This document shows, piece by piece, positions 38,814 to 48,128 of a stretch of 64,000 bases of DNA (the first letter of the stretch is position 1; every line of letters begins with the position of its first letter). The stretch comes from DATBSL01 sp963729875 (GTDB lineage: Bacteria > Acidobacteriota > Vicinamibacteria > Fen-336), in NCBI GenBank assembly GCA_963729875.1, contig CAVSPR010000004.1, forward strand, positions 992,001 to 1,056,000. The letters run 5' to 3'. The notes under the pieces are model-generated. The model did not search any database. It had not been told where the DNA came from and saw only the letters and a list, made by a program, of their open reading frames with translations. The position numbers were made by a program, and so were the translations under genes.

Positions 38814-40718
38814 ATGGTCGAGTTCAACCGGCAAGACCGGACGATCAAGGTCAAGATCGCCTACTACGGGCCGGCGGTCGGGGGGAAGACCACCAACCTG
38901 AAGGTCCTCTACGACCGGGCTCGGGGGGGGCGGCGCGGGGAGTTCGTCTCCGTGAACTCCCAGCAGGACCGCACGATCCTGTGCGACCTGCTGCCCCTGA
39001 AGTCCGGGGGGTTCCGCGGCTTCGACCTGCGCTTCCAGCTGGCGGCGGTGCCCGGGCAGGCGATCTACGCGCCGGCCCGGCGCGTGGTGCTGCGGGGGTC
39101 GGACGGGATCGTGTTCGTGGCCAACTCCGCGACCGACCGCTTCCACGAGAACGTGCAGGCGTTCCGGGAGCTGCAGGGGCACCTCGTCGCGCACCACCTC
39201 GACCCCCACACGATCCCGATGGTCTTCCAGTACAACAAGCGGGACCTGCCGGACGTGCTCGATCTGTCGGCGCTCGAGCGGGCGCTCAACGCCCGGCGGC
39301 TGCCCGCGTTTCCGGCGGTGGCCACGCGGGGCGAGGGGGTCCTCGAGACGTTCGCCGCGATCGTCGAGGCGACGCTCGAGGAGCTGTCGCGGCGCTACCC
39401 GGTGCTCACGCCGCCCGTGGGGCAGAGGATCTCCGACTGGACGGAGCAGTCGATCCACTCGATGTTCGGGACGGCCCAGCTCGCCGGCGGCGTCGTCGAG
39501 GAGGAGGAGGAGGTCGTCACCGTCGACATGCCGGACGAGGCCCTCTACAGCGAGGAGTCCTCGGCCCGGCACCTGCTGCGGCTCGCGATGCCGGAAGAGG
39601 CCGGCACGACGGCGGCCTCGGCGCCCGACGGAGGAGCGGGCGCGCTGCTCGCCGAGTCCTACGCCCAGGCCTCCACCGAGCTGGGGCTGCGGGTCACCGA
39701 CCTGCGCGAGGAGCGCGACCTCGCCCGCGCGCGGCTCGCCGAGCTGAAGGCGGCCCTTGAGCTCGCGGAGCAGAAGGCGGGGGAAGGGGAAGTCGAGGAC
39801 CGCGCGCAGCGCATCCTCGGCATCCTGATGCGCTCCGCCGACGCCGCGGCGGCCAGCCTGCTCCTCACGACGACGGACCCGCCGCAGATCCTGGTGCTGC
39901 CGCCGCTCGTGACCGACCCGCTGGCCCGCACGCGCTGGGGCGCCCTGCACCTGCACGAGCTGCGCGACCTCGCGGAGGCGCGCCTCGAGGAGGGCAGCGC
40001 CCTGCCCGCGCTGGCCGAGGCGCTCGGCGACAGCGAGCCCGCCTTCGAGTCCGTGGCCCTGGTGCCCCTGCGCTCGGCCGACCGCGGCCTGGCCCTGGCG
40101 CTGCTCTACTACCCGCCGCACCTGACGCTGCCCAACCCCGGCACGCTCGACCACGTCGGCTTCCTGGGCCGCGTGCTGGCCGGCCCGCTGGAGGCCGCGG
40201 CGGCGCGCGAGGCCACCGCCAGCGCCGATCGCATGCGGGCGCTCTCCCGCGCCTCGGCCTCGGCCATGGCCTCGCTCCTGACCCGGCTGCCCGCCGAGGC
40301 CGTCCGACGCTCCGCCCTGTCGCTCGAGGACGTCCTCGCCCCGCTGAGGGTGCCGGGGGTGACGGTGACGGTGGCGCCGGGCACCCCGCCGATCCTGGGC
40401 GACGCGTCGCTCCTCCGCTGCGCGGTGGCGACGCTCGTCGGCCGCTGCGAGACGGCGGCGCTCGAGAAGTCGATGATCCCGGTCATCGGCGTCTACGCGG
40501 GGCCGGAGGAGGGCTTCGTGCGCGTCCACGTCTGGCTCGGCGAGGGGGCGGCGGTGGTGGGGGCCCCGGTCGTGACCCAGGCCTTCACCGGGGACGCGGA
40601 CGCCGAGATGACGGCCGTCTACTCGATCATGGGCCTCCACGAGGGCTACCTGGTGACGCCCGAGTCGCCGGGCGCCGTCGTCCACTACGTCCTCCAGTTC
40701 GGTCCGGCCCCCGCCTGA
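38814..40718 (+). CDS. MglA-like GTPase fused to sensor and degenerate kinase-like domains
   Basis: 634 residues. Residues 1-200 are an MglA/Gtr-like small GTPase: P-loop YYGPAVGGKTTNLKVLY, G3 region LAAVPGQAIYAPARRVVLRG, G4 QYNKRDLPD. An acidic linker follows (EEEEEVVTVDMPDEALYSEE). A coiled coil (residues 285-325) leads to a GAF-like region (residues 330-460). The end resembles a histidine-kinase ATPase lobe (ILGDASLLRCAVATLVGRCE ... PGAVVHYVLQF) but lacks the glycine boxes, so kinase activity is unlikely. MglA proteins set cell polarity and motility; a GTPase joined to sensing domains on one chain would couple a signal to that switch (inference). Confidence 0.85.
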   Translation: MVEFNRQDRTIKVKIAYYGPAVGGKTTNLKVLYDRARGGRRGEFVSVNSQQDRTILCDLLPLKSGGFRGFDLRFQLAAVPGQAIYAPARRVVLRGSDGIVFVANSATDRFHENVQAFRELQGHLVAHHLDPHTIPMVFQYNKRDLPDVLDLSALERALNARRLPAFPAVATRGEGVLETFAAIVEATLEELSRRYPVLTPPVGQRISDWTEQSIHSMFGTAQLAGGVVEEEEEVVTVDMPDEALYSEESSARHLLRLAMPEEAGTTAASAPDGGAGALLAESYAQASTELGLRVTDLREERDLARARLAELKAALELAEQKAGEGEVEDRAQRILGILMRSADAAAASLLLTTTDPPQILVLPPLVTDPLARTRWGALHLHELRDLAEARLEEGSALPALAEALGDSEPAFESVALVPLRSADRGLALALLYYPPHLTLPNPGTLDHVGFLGRVLAGPLEAAAAREATASADRMRALSRASASAMASLLTRLPAEAVRRSALSLEDVLAPLRVPGVTVTVAPGTPPILGDASLLRCAVATLVGRCETAALEKSMIPVIGVYAGPEEGFVRVHVWLGEGAAVVGAPVVTQAFTGDADAEMTAVYSIMGLHEGYLVTPESPGAVVHYVLQFGPAPA

Positions 40719-40755
40719 GGTCGCCCGCGGGTAGACTGGGGCGCGGGAGGTCGTG

Positions 40756-41910
40756 ATGTTCCTCGTCGACCGTCGGGTGCAGGAGGAGCGGGAGGCCGGG
40801 CTGCTCGCCCCCTGGGGGATGAAGAGCGCCGAGAGCCGCGGGCGCCGCTACCCGGAGCCCGAGCACGCGCTGCGGACCTGCTTCCAGCGCGACCGCGACC
40901 GGATCGTCCACAGCTCCTCGTTCCGGCGGCTCGAGTACAAGACGCAGGTGTTCGTCAACCACGAGGGGGACAACTACCGCACTCGCCTCACCCACAGCCT
41001 CGAGGGCGCGCAGATCGGGCGCACCGTGGCCCGGGCGATGGGGCTCAACGAGGAGCTGACCGAGTGCCTCGTCCTGGGCCACGACCTCGGCCACACGCCC
41101 TTCGGCCACTCCGGCGAGCGCGTCATGAACGAGCTGATGCAGGACCACGGCGGCTTCGAGCACAACCGCCAGACGCTGCGCATCCTCGAGGTCCTGGAGC
41201 GGCGCTACCCGGACTTCCCGGGGCTCAACCTCACCTGGGAGGTGCGCGAGGGGATCGCGAAGCACCGCCCCGACACGGACGCCACCGCCCCTCCGGATTA
41301 CGCGCCCGGCGAGGCCCCGACCCTCGAGGCCCAGCTCGTCGACTACGTGGACGAGATCGCCTACAACAACCACGACGTGGACGACGGGCTCACCTCGGGC
41401 ATGTTCACGGTCGAGCAGATCAGGGAGGTCACGCTCTTCCGCGAGGCGCACGACGACGCCCAGCGCCGGGGCCTCGGCGACGAGCGGGTGGCCCGGCACC
41501 ACGTGGTGCGCTGGATCATCGACCACTGCGTGAGGGACCTGATCGACGTGAGCCAGGCCAACCTGCAGGCCGCGGGGGTGAAGTCCGTGGCGGACGTGCG
41601 GCGTGCGGGGCGGCGGCTCGTGGCCTACGGGCCGGAGATGGCGGCGAGGGTCCGGGAGCTCAAGGACTTCCTCCTGCGGAACATGTACCGTCACTACCGC
41701 GTGGTGCGGATGGGGGACAAGGCGGGGCGCCTCCTGCGCGGCCTGTTCGCGTCCTACGTGGCCGAGCCGCGGCAGCTGCCCCCGCACTTCCAGGAGCAGA
41801 TCGAGCGGGACGGTGTCCACCGGGTGGTCTGCGACTACATCGCGGGCATGACCGACCGCTTCGCGGTGGACGAGCACCAGAAGCTCTTCGACCCGACCGT
41901 GCGGGTGTGA
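40756..41910 (+). CDS. dGTPase-like HD-domain deoxynucleoside triphosphate hydrolase
   Basis: 384 residues from ATG 40756 (a GTG at 40753 is also possible; GGGAGG lies 5 bases before the ATG). HD-domain metal ligands: RTRLTHSLEGAQIGR, then LVLGHDLGHTPFGHSGERVM, and a later Asp in LVDYVDEIAYNNHDVDDG. SSSFRRLEYKTQVFVNHEGD is the family N-terminal signature. It hydrolyses dNTPs to deoxynucleosides plus triphosphate, limiting dNTP pools and, in some bacteria, phage replication. Related to dgt; the length suits the short family form. Confidence 0.92.
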   Translation: MFLVDRRVQEEREAGLLAPWGMKSAESRGRRYPEPEHALRTCFQRDRDRIVHSSSFRRLEYKTQVFVNHEGDNYRTRLTHSLEGAQIGRTVARAMGLNEELTECLVLGHDLGHTPFGHSGERVMNELMQDHGGFEHNRQTLRILEVLERRYPDFPGLNLTWEVREGIAKHRPDTDATAPPDYAPGEAPTLEAQLVDYVDEIAYNNHDVDDGLTSGMFTVEQIREVTLFREAHDDAQRRGLGDERVARHHVVRWIIDHCVRDLIDVSQANLQAAGVKSVADVRRAGRRLVAYGPEMAARVRELKDFLLRNMYRHYRVVRMGDKAGRLLRGLFASYVAEPRQLPPHFQEQIERDGVHRVVCDYIAGMTDRFAVDEHQKLFDPTVRV

Positions 41911-41926
41911 GGCCGGCCGGGAACCC

Positions 41927-43342
41927 GTGACCGCGACCCTCGCCCTCCTCCTCGTCTACGCCGGGCTGATGGTGGGCGCGGGGGCCTGGGTCGCGCGCCG
42001 CGTCCGGGGCTCGGGGGACTTCTTCGTGGCCTCGCGAGCCCTGCCCGGGTCGATGGTGCTCGTGACGATGCTGGCCGCGAACATCGGGGCGGGCTCGACG
42101 GTGGGGGCGACGGGCCTCGCCTACCGGCACGGGCTGTCGGCGTGGTGGTGGTCCGGCTCCGCCGCGATCGGGTGCCTCGTGCTCGGCCTGCTCGTGGCCC
42201 CGCGGATGCACCGCCTCGCCTCCGAGCACGGCTTCTTCACGGTCGGGGACTTCCTCGAGTGGCGGTTCGACCGCTCGGTGCGCGTGCTGATCTCGGCGGT
42301 GCTCTGGCTGGGGACGCTCGCCCTCCTCGCCGGCCAGCTCCTCGCGATGGCGTGGGCGTTCGAGGTGATCGCGGGGCTGCCCCGCGTGGCCGGCGCGCTG
42401 ATCGCGTCGCTCGTCCTCGTCCTCTACTTCAGCGGCGGAGGCCTGCTCGCCTCCTCCTGGGTCAACCTGCTCCAGCTGGTCACGCTGCTCGTGGGCTTCC
42501 TCCTGGCCCTGCCGTTCGCGTGGTCGGCGGCGGGAGGCTGGCCGGGGATGCGGGCCGCGGCCGGGGACGGGGCGGCGGGCAGCTACGGGAGCCTCACCGG
42601 GATGGGGGTGGCCGGGATACTCGGCCTCGCGGTCGTGTTCGTGCCGTCCTTCTTCGTCTCGCCCGGCCTCATCCAGAAGACGTTCGGCGCCCGCTCGCCG
42701 TCGGCCGCGCGCTGGGCCGCGTTGGGCAACGCCGCGGCGCTCGCCGCCTTCGCGTTCGTCCCCGCGATCTTCGGGATGGCGATGCGCGCGGTCGAGCCAG
42801 GCCTCTCGAACCCCGAGCTGGCCCTCCCGCGCCTGACCATGGACGTGCTGCCCCCGTGGGTGGGCGGCCTGGCGCTGGCCGCGCTCTTCGCCGCCGAGAT
42901 CTCGACCGCCGACGCGGTGCTGTTCATGCTGGCGACGTCGCTCAGCCGCGATCTCTTCCAGGCGGTGCTGCGGCCGAACGCCACGGACGCGGAGCTGCTG
43001 CGGGTGGGGCGGCTCGCCGCCGCACTGGGGGGCGGGCTGGGCGTGCTGCTGGCGCTCGGGCTGCCGTCCGTGGCGTCGGCCTTGAGGCTGTTCTACGGGG
43101 TGATGACGGCGGCGCTCTTCATGCCGCTCATGGTCGGGCTGCTCTCGCGTCGCCCGGGGGCCGTCCACGCGCGCGTGGCCGTCGCCGTCTCGATCCTGAC
43201 GACGGGAGGGCTGCTCGCGCTCCTGAAGGGCACGCCCCACGGCGAGTGGCTTCCGTCGGTCGCCGGGGTGGCCCTGGCCGGGCTCGTGTTCGCCACGGCC
43301 TGGATGCGGCCGGGTGCTAGCATCGGGAAGGAGGCCTCATGA
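41927..43342 (+). CDS. Sodium:solute symporter (SSS family)
   Basis: 471 residues, GTG start 17 bp after the dGTPase stop. About 13 hydrophobic helices; the Na+-site region is MLAANIGAGSTVGATGLAYR, followed by GFFTVGDFLEWRF and later AALFAAEISTADAVLFMLAT with SLSRDLFQ, the family signatures. Substrate unknown (sugar, proline, pantothenate and others are possible). The stop overlaps the next ATG. Confidence 0.9.
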   Translation: MTATLALLLVYAGLMVGAGAWVARRVRGSGDFFVASRALPGSMVLVTMLAANIGAGSTVGATGLAYRHGLSAWWWSGSAAIGCLVLGLLVAPRMHRLASEHGFFTVGDFLEWRFDRSVRVLISAVLWLGTLALLAGQLLAMAWAFEVIAGLPRVAGALIASLVLVLYFSGGGLLASSWVNLLQLVTLLVGFLLALPFAWSAAGGWPGMRAAAGDGAAGSYGSLTGMGVAGILGLAVVFVPSFFVSPGLIQKTFGARSPSAARWAALGNAAALAAFAFVPAIFGMAMRAVEPGLSNPELALPRLTMDVLPPWVGGLALAALFAAEISTADAVLFMLATSLSRDLFQAVLRPNATDAELLRVGRLAAALGGGLGVLLALGLPSVASALRLFYGVMTAALFMPLMVGLLSRRPGAVHARVAVAVSILTTGGLLALLKGTPHGEWLPSVAGVALAGLVFATAWMRPGASIGKEAS

Positions 43343-44424
43343 GCGGGATCGACCGGCGCACCTTCTCGGCGGCCCTGGCGGCGGGGCTCCCCCTGGCCTG
43401 GTCTTCGCGGGCACGGGCAGGGGACGGGGGAGGCGGGGCCGGCTCGCCTTCCGGCGGCCTGACGGACGTCGGCGGCCTGCGCGTCGGCCACTTCACCGAC
43501 ACCCGACGGCCGACCGGCTGCACCGTCGTGCTGGCCGAGGGCGGAGCCGTGTGCGGCGTCGACGTGCGCGGCGGGGCGCCGGGCACGCGCGAGACCGACC
43601 TCCTGGACCCGGTGAACTCGGTGCAGCAGGTCCACGCGATCCTGCTGTCCGGAGGCTCGGCCTTCGGCCTCGATGCGGCGGGGGGCGTGGTGCGCTACCT
43701 CGAGGAGAAGGGGATCGGCTTCCCGGTGGGCGTGGGCAAGGTGCCCATCGTCCCCGCGGCGATCCTGTTCGACCTGAAGGTCGGCGACTGGACGATCCGT
43801 CCCGACGCGAAGGCGGGATACGAGGCCGCACGCGCCGCCTCGGCCGGGCCGGTGCCGGAGGGCAGCGTGGGCGCCGGTGCCGGCGCCACGGTCGGGAAGA
43901 TGTTCGGCATGGGCACCGCGATGAAGGGCGGCGTGGGGACGGCCTCGCTCCGCCTTCCCGGCGGTGCCGTCGTGGCGGCGCTGGTCGCGGTGAACGCCAA
44001 CGGTGACGTGGTCGATCCGCAGACCGGGCGGGCGCTGGCGGGCGCGCGCTCGCCGGACGGGAAGGGCCTGCGGGGGGCGGTCGACGCCCTGCTCGCCGGA
44101 GAGACGCCGGGCCAGCCGCTCGCCGGCCAGAACACCTCGATCGGTGTCGTGGCCACGAACGTCGCGCTCACGAAGGCCGAGGCCACGAAGGTCGCGCAGA
44201 TGGCGCACGACGGCCTCGCCCGCGCCATCCGGCCGGTTCACACGCCGTGGGACGGGGACACGCTCTTCGCCCTGTCGACCGGCGCGTTGAAGATCGACCA
44301 GCCGTCGCTGGTCGTGGGGGTGCTGGCCGCGGAGGCCGTCGCCCGGGCGGTGGTCCGGGGCGTGACCGCGGCCACGGGCCTGCCGGGGTTTCCGTCCGCC
44401 TCCGACCTCGCCCCGGGCCGCTGA
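43339..44424 (+). CDS. Exported P1-family peptidase (DmpA-like)
   Basis: 361 residues with a twin-arginine signal (DRRTFSAALAAGLPLAWSS). LTDVGGLRVGHFTDTRRPTG, LLSGGSAFGLDAAGGVVRYL and GVGTASLRLPGGAVVAALVA are S58 landmarks. The autoprocessing segment is NTSIGVVATNVALTKAEA. The family includes D-aminopeptidase/DmpA, which self-cleave to expose an N-terminal nucleophile and release N-terminal amino acids from peptides. It is co-translated with the symporter (ATGA overlap), which may import the released product. Confidence 0.92.
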   Translation: MSGIDRRTFSAALAAGLPLAWSSRARAGDGGGGAGSPSGGLTDVGGLRVGHFTDTRRPTGCTVVLAEGGAVCGVDVRGGAPGTRETDLLDPVNSVQQVHAILLSGGSAFGLDAAGGVVRYLEEKGIGFPVGVGKVPIVPAAILFDLKVGDWTIRPDAKAGYEAARAASAGPVPEGSVGAGAGATVGKMFGMGTAMKGGVGTASLRLPGGAVVAALVAVNANGDVVDPQTGRALAGARSPDGKGLRGAVDALLAGETPGQPLAGQNTSIGVVATNVALTKAEATKVAQMAHDGLARAIRPVHTPWDGDTLFALSTGALKIDQPSLVVGVLAAEAVARAVVRGVTAATGLPGFPSASDLAPGR

Positions 44425-44610
44425 TCCACAGCCGGCTGTGGAGAGCCTGTGGGAAGCCTGCGGACGGGCGGTGCGCCGCGTGCGGATCGGCTGAGGATCT
44501 CCTGTGGAGAAGCCGCCCGCCGCCGTGGAAAAATGCGCCGCCGACTTGTGCATCGGCTGTGGAGCCGGCTGTGGAAAAGAGGCCTGAGGCTGTGGACGTC
44601 CTGTGGATGG
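44422..44610. other. Cluster of DnaA-box-like TGTGGA motifs
   Basis: A 189-bp stretch between the P1 peptidase stop and the next gene holds nine near matches to the 9-mer TGTGGATAA or its complement. TGATCCACA (44422), TGTGGAGAA (44503) and TGTGGAAAA (44570) differ by one base. TGTGGAGAG (44437), CGTGGAAAA (44524) and TGTGGATGG (44602) differ by two. TGTGGGAAG, TGTGGAGCC and TGTGGACGT differ by three. All but the first point the same way. There is no AT-rich unwinding element and no dnaA/dnaN nearby. Confidence 0.45.
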
Positions 44611-46287
44611 TCGGAGCCGTGACCGGCGCCTCCGCGGCCATCGGGTGGGCCGCTCTCCTGGCGTGGACGACGGGCTCCCTCGGTGCGGCAGTCTCGGCTT
44701 CCGCACTCCTGGCCGGAGGAGCGGCCGGCTGGCTCGCGGTGCGCAGCGTCCGTGGGACCGGCGGCGCGCCGGCCGGGGGCGCCTTCCACCTCGCGGACGT
44801 CCTCGCCTTCGCCGCCTTCGCGGCCGTCTCGATCCGGCAGTTCGGGTGGATCGTGTTCGAGAGCGGCGGGGCCCTTCTCGCGCTCCTGCCCTACAACTAC
44901 GGCGACCTGCCGCTGCACTGGACCTACGTGGCCCACCTGGCCGGCGGCGCTTCGTTCTGGCCCGAGAACCCGGTCCTGGCGGGCGAGCGGCTGCGCTACC
45001 CGTTCGGGGTGGACCTGCTGACCGCCGCCTTCGTCCAGCTCGGCGTCGGCCTGCCGGTGCTCCTCCGGGTCATGGGCCTCGCGGGGGCCGCCGTCGCCGC
45101 GCTCGCCCTGCGGCGCTGGGGCGGGCCGCTCGCGGTCGCCGGCTTCCTCTTCTCGGGAGGGCTCGCCGGGTTCCAGGTCCTCTGGACGGGCCGCGTGGAG
45201 GACTACCAGTCCGCGGTGGCGTGGAAGAACCTCTTCCTGGCGCTCCTGGTCCCGCAGCGCGGCTTCCTCCTCGCGCTGCCGGCGGGCCTGCTCCTCCTGT
45301 GGTCGTGGCGGCGGAGGCTGCTGCGCGGCGAGCCCGGCCTTCCGGCCTGGGTCGAGGGCCTCGTGTGGGGGGCGCTGCCCCTCGTTCACCTACACACGTT
45401 CCTGTTCGTTTCGCTGCTCTACGCCACGTGGGCGATCGGCGCCCGCCGCGTGGCCGCCGCGCGGTCCGCCCTCGTGTGGGCTGTCGTCCCGGCCGCCTGG
45501 TCGGTGTGGCAGGTCACCGACGGCTTCCGCGCCGCGTCGCTCGTGGGCTGGGCGCCGGGCTGGGTGATGGGGACGATGGGCTCGGCGAACCCCGTCGTCT
45601 TCCTCCTCGTGAACTTCGGCCTCTTCCTGCCGCTGGCCCTCCTCGCTGTCGCCCTGGCCCTGCGCGAGAGGCGCCGCGAGGAGCTCCTGGTGCTGGCCCC
45701 GGCCCTCGCGATCTTCTCGGGCCTGTTCCTCGTGCGCCTCGCGCCGTGGGCGTGGGACAACACGAAGGTGCTGCTCTGGTGCTACGTGGTGGCCCTGGGG
45801 CCGATCGGCACGGTCGTGCTGGGTCGGCTCGCCCGGCCGTGGAGGGCGGTCCTCGTGGCCGGCCTGCTGCTTCTCGGGGGCGGTGAGCGTCCTCGGTGCG
45901 TCGCTCGGGCGCGGTCCCCGCCTCGAGGTCCTGGACGTGGCCGAGTACGACGGCGTGTGCCGCGCCCTCGCGGGCGTCCCGACGGGCCGGGTGGCAACCG
46001 CGCAGACCTTCAACCACCCCGTCGCGCTGTGCGGCCGGCCGATCGTGGCCGGCTACGCGGGGCACCTCTGGAGCCACGGCCTCGACGCGTCGGTCGTCGA
46101 GGGGCGCCTCGGCCGGCTGATGGGGGGCGAGCCGGGCTGGAGGGAAGAGGCGAAGGCCCTCGGCGCGACCCACGTGTTCTGGGGCGCCCGCGAGCGCGCC
46201 GCCTTTCGCGGGTCGAAGGAACCCTGGCGCGCGGCGGCCCCGCCCGTGGCGGCGGGGACGTGGGGCGCGCTCTACCGGGTCAACTGA
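44607..46287 (+). CDS. Polytopic membrane protein, GT-C-like, frameshifted
   Basis: Start uncertain (ATG 44607 or GTG 44592, inside the DnaA-box-like stretch). About a dozen hydrophobic helices, beginning AVTGASAAIGWAALLAWTTG, with luminal loops such as LPYNYGDLPLHWTYVAHLAG and FWPENPVLAGERLRYPFGVD, the style of GT-C glycosyltransferases or DUF2298-like proteins. Near 45885 the frame changes by one extra G, and the soluble tail continues (SVLGASLGRGPRLEVLDVAE, GATHVFWGARERAAFRG) to the end LYRVN. About 560 residues. Function unknown; a lipid-linked sugar transferase is plausible. Confidence 0.7.
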
Positions 46288-47272
46288 GAGGCGCCTTCGG
46301 CGAAGAGGTGCCGCAGCTCCTCGAGGTCCGACGTGACGCCGAGCGCGACCATGAGCCGGATCCGCGCCTTCGGCCCGCCGAGGTCGCCGCCGAGGATCAC
46401 GCCCATCTCGTCCAGCCGCTGCCCGCCGCCCTCGAACCCGTAGAGCGGGGCGACGCGGCCCTCGGCGCAGCGGGAGACCACGACGACCGGCACGCGGGCG
46501 CGCAGCGCGGCCCGGATCCCGGGGAGAACGCCCGGCGGCACGTTCCCCGCTCCCGTCCCCTCCAGGACCAGACCCCGCGCCCCGCCGTCGAGCGACGCGC
46601 GGACGAGGCGGTCGTCGGAGCCGGCGGCGAGGACGTGGAGGTCGACGGCGGTCACCAGCCGGCGCGGCTGCAGCCCCGGGCCGCGGAAGGGAGGATCGTG
46701 AAAAGAACGCGCCCGCGGTCGAGCACGCCCACCGGCCCGAGGGCGCTGTGGAAGGCGTCGAGGCGCTGCGTGTGCCGCTTGCGGACGCGGGCGGCGGCGT
46801 GGATCTCCTCGCCGACGACGACCAGCGTGCCGCGGCCGGCCGAGCCGGGGTGGGCGGCAGTCCTCACGGCGGCCGTCAGGTTCGCCGGGCCGTCCCAGCC
46901 GGGGTCGGAGAACGTGCGCATCGCGCCGCACAGGACCACCGGCTTCGGGCTCGCGACCGTGAGGTCGAGGAGGTACGCCGTCTCCTCGAGCGTGTCGGTG
47001 CCGTGGGTGACGACGACGCCGTCGACCTTCGGGTCGGCGAGGAGAGAGACGACGTGCGCGCGCAGCCGCCACATCCAGGCCGGCGTCACGTGCGGCCCGG
47101 GCAGCCGAGCCAGGTCCTCGAGGCGGAGCCGGGCCTCGCGGCGCAGGCCGGGGACGCGCGCCACGATCTCCCGACCGGAGAGGGCCGGGAGGGCCGCCCC
47201 GGTCGCGGGGTCGCGGCGCATGGAGATCGTCCCGCCGGTGAAGAGGACGTCGACGCGCGCCTGCGGCGTCAC
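46272..47272 (-). CDS. L-asparaginase, frameshifted
   Basis: GTG start overlapping the stop of the DMT transporter (GTGA). The N-terminal nucleophile region is VDVLFTGGTISMRRDP and the second catalytic Thr-Asp is in VVTHGTDTLEETAYLLDLTV, with VLCGAMRTFSDPGWDGP following. The frame changes near 46690 (TILP to FRGPGLQPRRLVTAVDLHVL) in a CCCTTCC context. The C-terminal domain continues to GASQLTR. About 333 residues. It hydrolyses asparagine to aspartate and ammonia; with no signal peptide it should be cytosolic. Confidence 0.88.
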
Positions 47273-48123
47273 CCGCGCCTCGCGAGGACGAAGGAGAGCG
47301 CGCCGAGCACGACGGCCCCGCCGGCGAGCGTTCGCGGGCCCGGCGTCTCCTGGAAGAGGAGCCAGGCGAGGATCGAGGCGATCACGGGCTCGCCGAGGAG
47401 GAAGAGGCCCACCGTGGGGGCGGGGAGCGAGCGCAGGGACTTGTTCGCGAGGCCGTGGCCGCCGATCGTGGGGACGACGGCGAGGGCGAGGAAGAGGAGC
47501 CACGTCCGCGCGGAGTACCCGCCGAAGGGGACGCCGAAGGAGAGCGTGAGGGCGGCGAGGACGACCGCGGAGGTCGCCCAGACCCCGAGGACGTAGGCGT
47601 TGAGGGGCAGGGCGTGGCGCAGGCCGCGGCCAATGACCTGGTAGGCGGCGAGAGCGACGGCACCGACGAGCGCGAGGCCGTTCCCGAGGAGCGAGGAGGA
47701 CGACCCGCCCGGCTCGCCGACGGCGATGAGGGCGGCGCCCGCGAACGCGACCGGGGTCGCCACCTGGATCGTCACGGACGGCTTCTCTCGCAGGAAGAGG
47801 CTCGAGAGGACGATCGCGAAGAGGGGCGCCGTGTTCACGAGGAGCACGGACGCGGCCACGGTCGTGTAGGAGAGGCTCGCGATCCAGGTGGCGAAGTGGA
47901 CCGCGAGGGCGACCCCGGAGACGACCAGGAGGAGCTGCCGGCGGCCGTCGAGCGTCGGCCAGGACCGCCGCGTCTCCCCGGCGGCGAAGGGGACGAGGAG
48001 GAGCGACGCGAACGCCAGCCGGTAGAACGAGACGGCGAGGGCCGGGGCCGCGGCCAGCCGCACGAGGATCGACCCGAACGAGACGAAGAGGACGGCGACC
48101 GACAGGGTGACCCAGGGGGACAT
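47269..48123 (-). CDS. DMT-superfamily (EamA) transporter
   Basis: 284 residues, ten hydrophobic helices arranged as two EamA halves (residues 5-130 and 145-280). Landmarks: AVSFYRLAFASLLLVPFAAG, LVNTAPLFAIVLSSLFLREK (first repeat) and GLFLLGEPVIASILAWLLFQ (second repeat). Substrate unknown, typically amino acids or other metabolites. It overlaps asparaginase and lies 5 bp from AlaX, so all three share a transcript. Confidence 0.92.
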   Translation of the reverse strand: MSPWVTLSVAVLFVSFGSILVRLAAAPALAVSFYRLAFASLLLVPFAAGETRRSWPTLDGRRQLLLVVSGVALAVHFATWIASLSYTTVAASVLLVNTAPLFAIVLSSLFLREKPSVTIQVATPVAFAGAALIAVGEPGGSSSSLLGNGLALVGAVALAAYQVIGRGLRHALPLNAYVLGVWATSAVVLAALTLSFGVPFGGYSARTWLLFLALAVVPTIGGHGLANKSLRSLPAPTVGLFLLGEPVIASILAWLLFQETPGPRTLAGGAVVLGALSFVLARRG

Positions 48124-48128
48124 GGCGG

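Noticed and set aside
44247..47549. A 1100-codon plus-strand frame
   Set aside because: Only its 44607-45885 part is the membrane protein; the rest is antisense to asparaginase and the DMT transporter.
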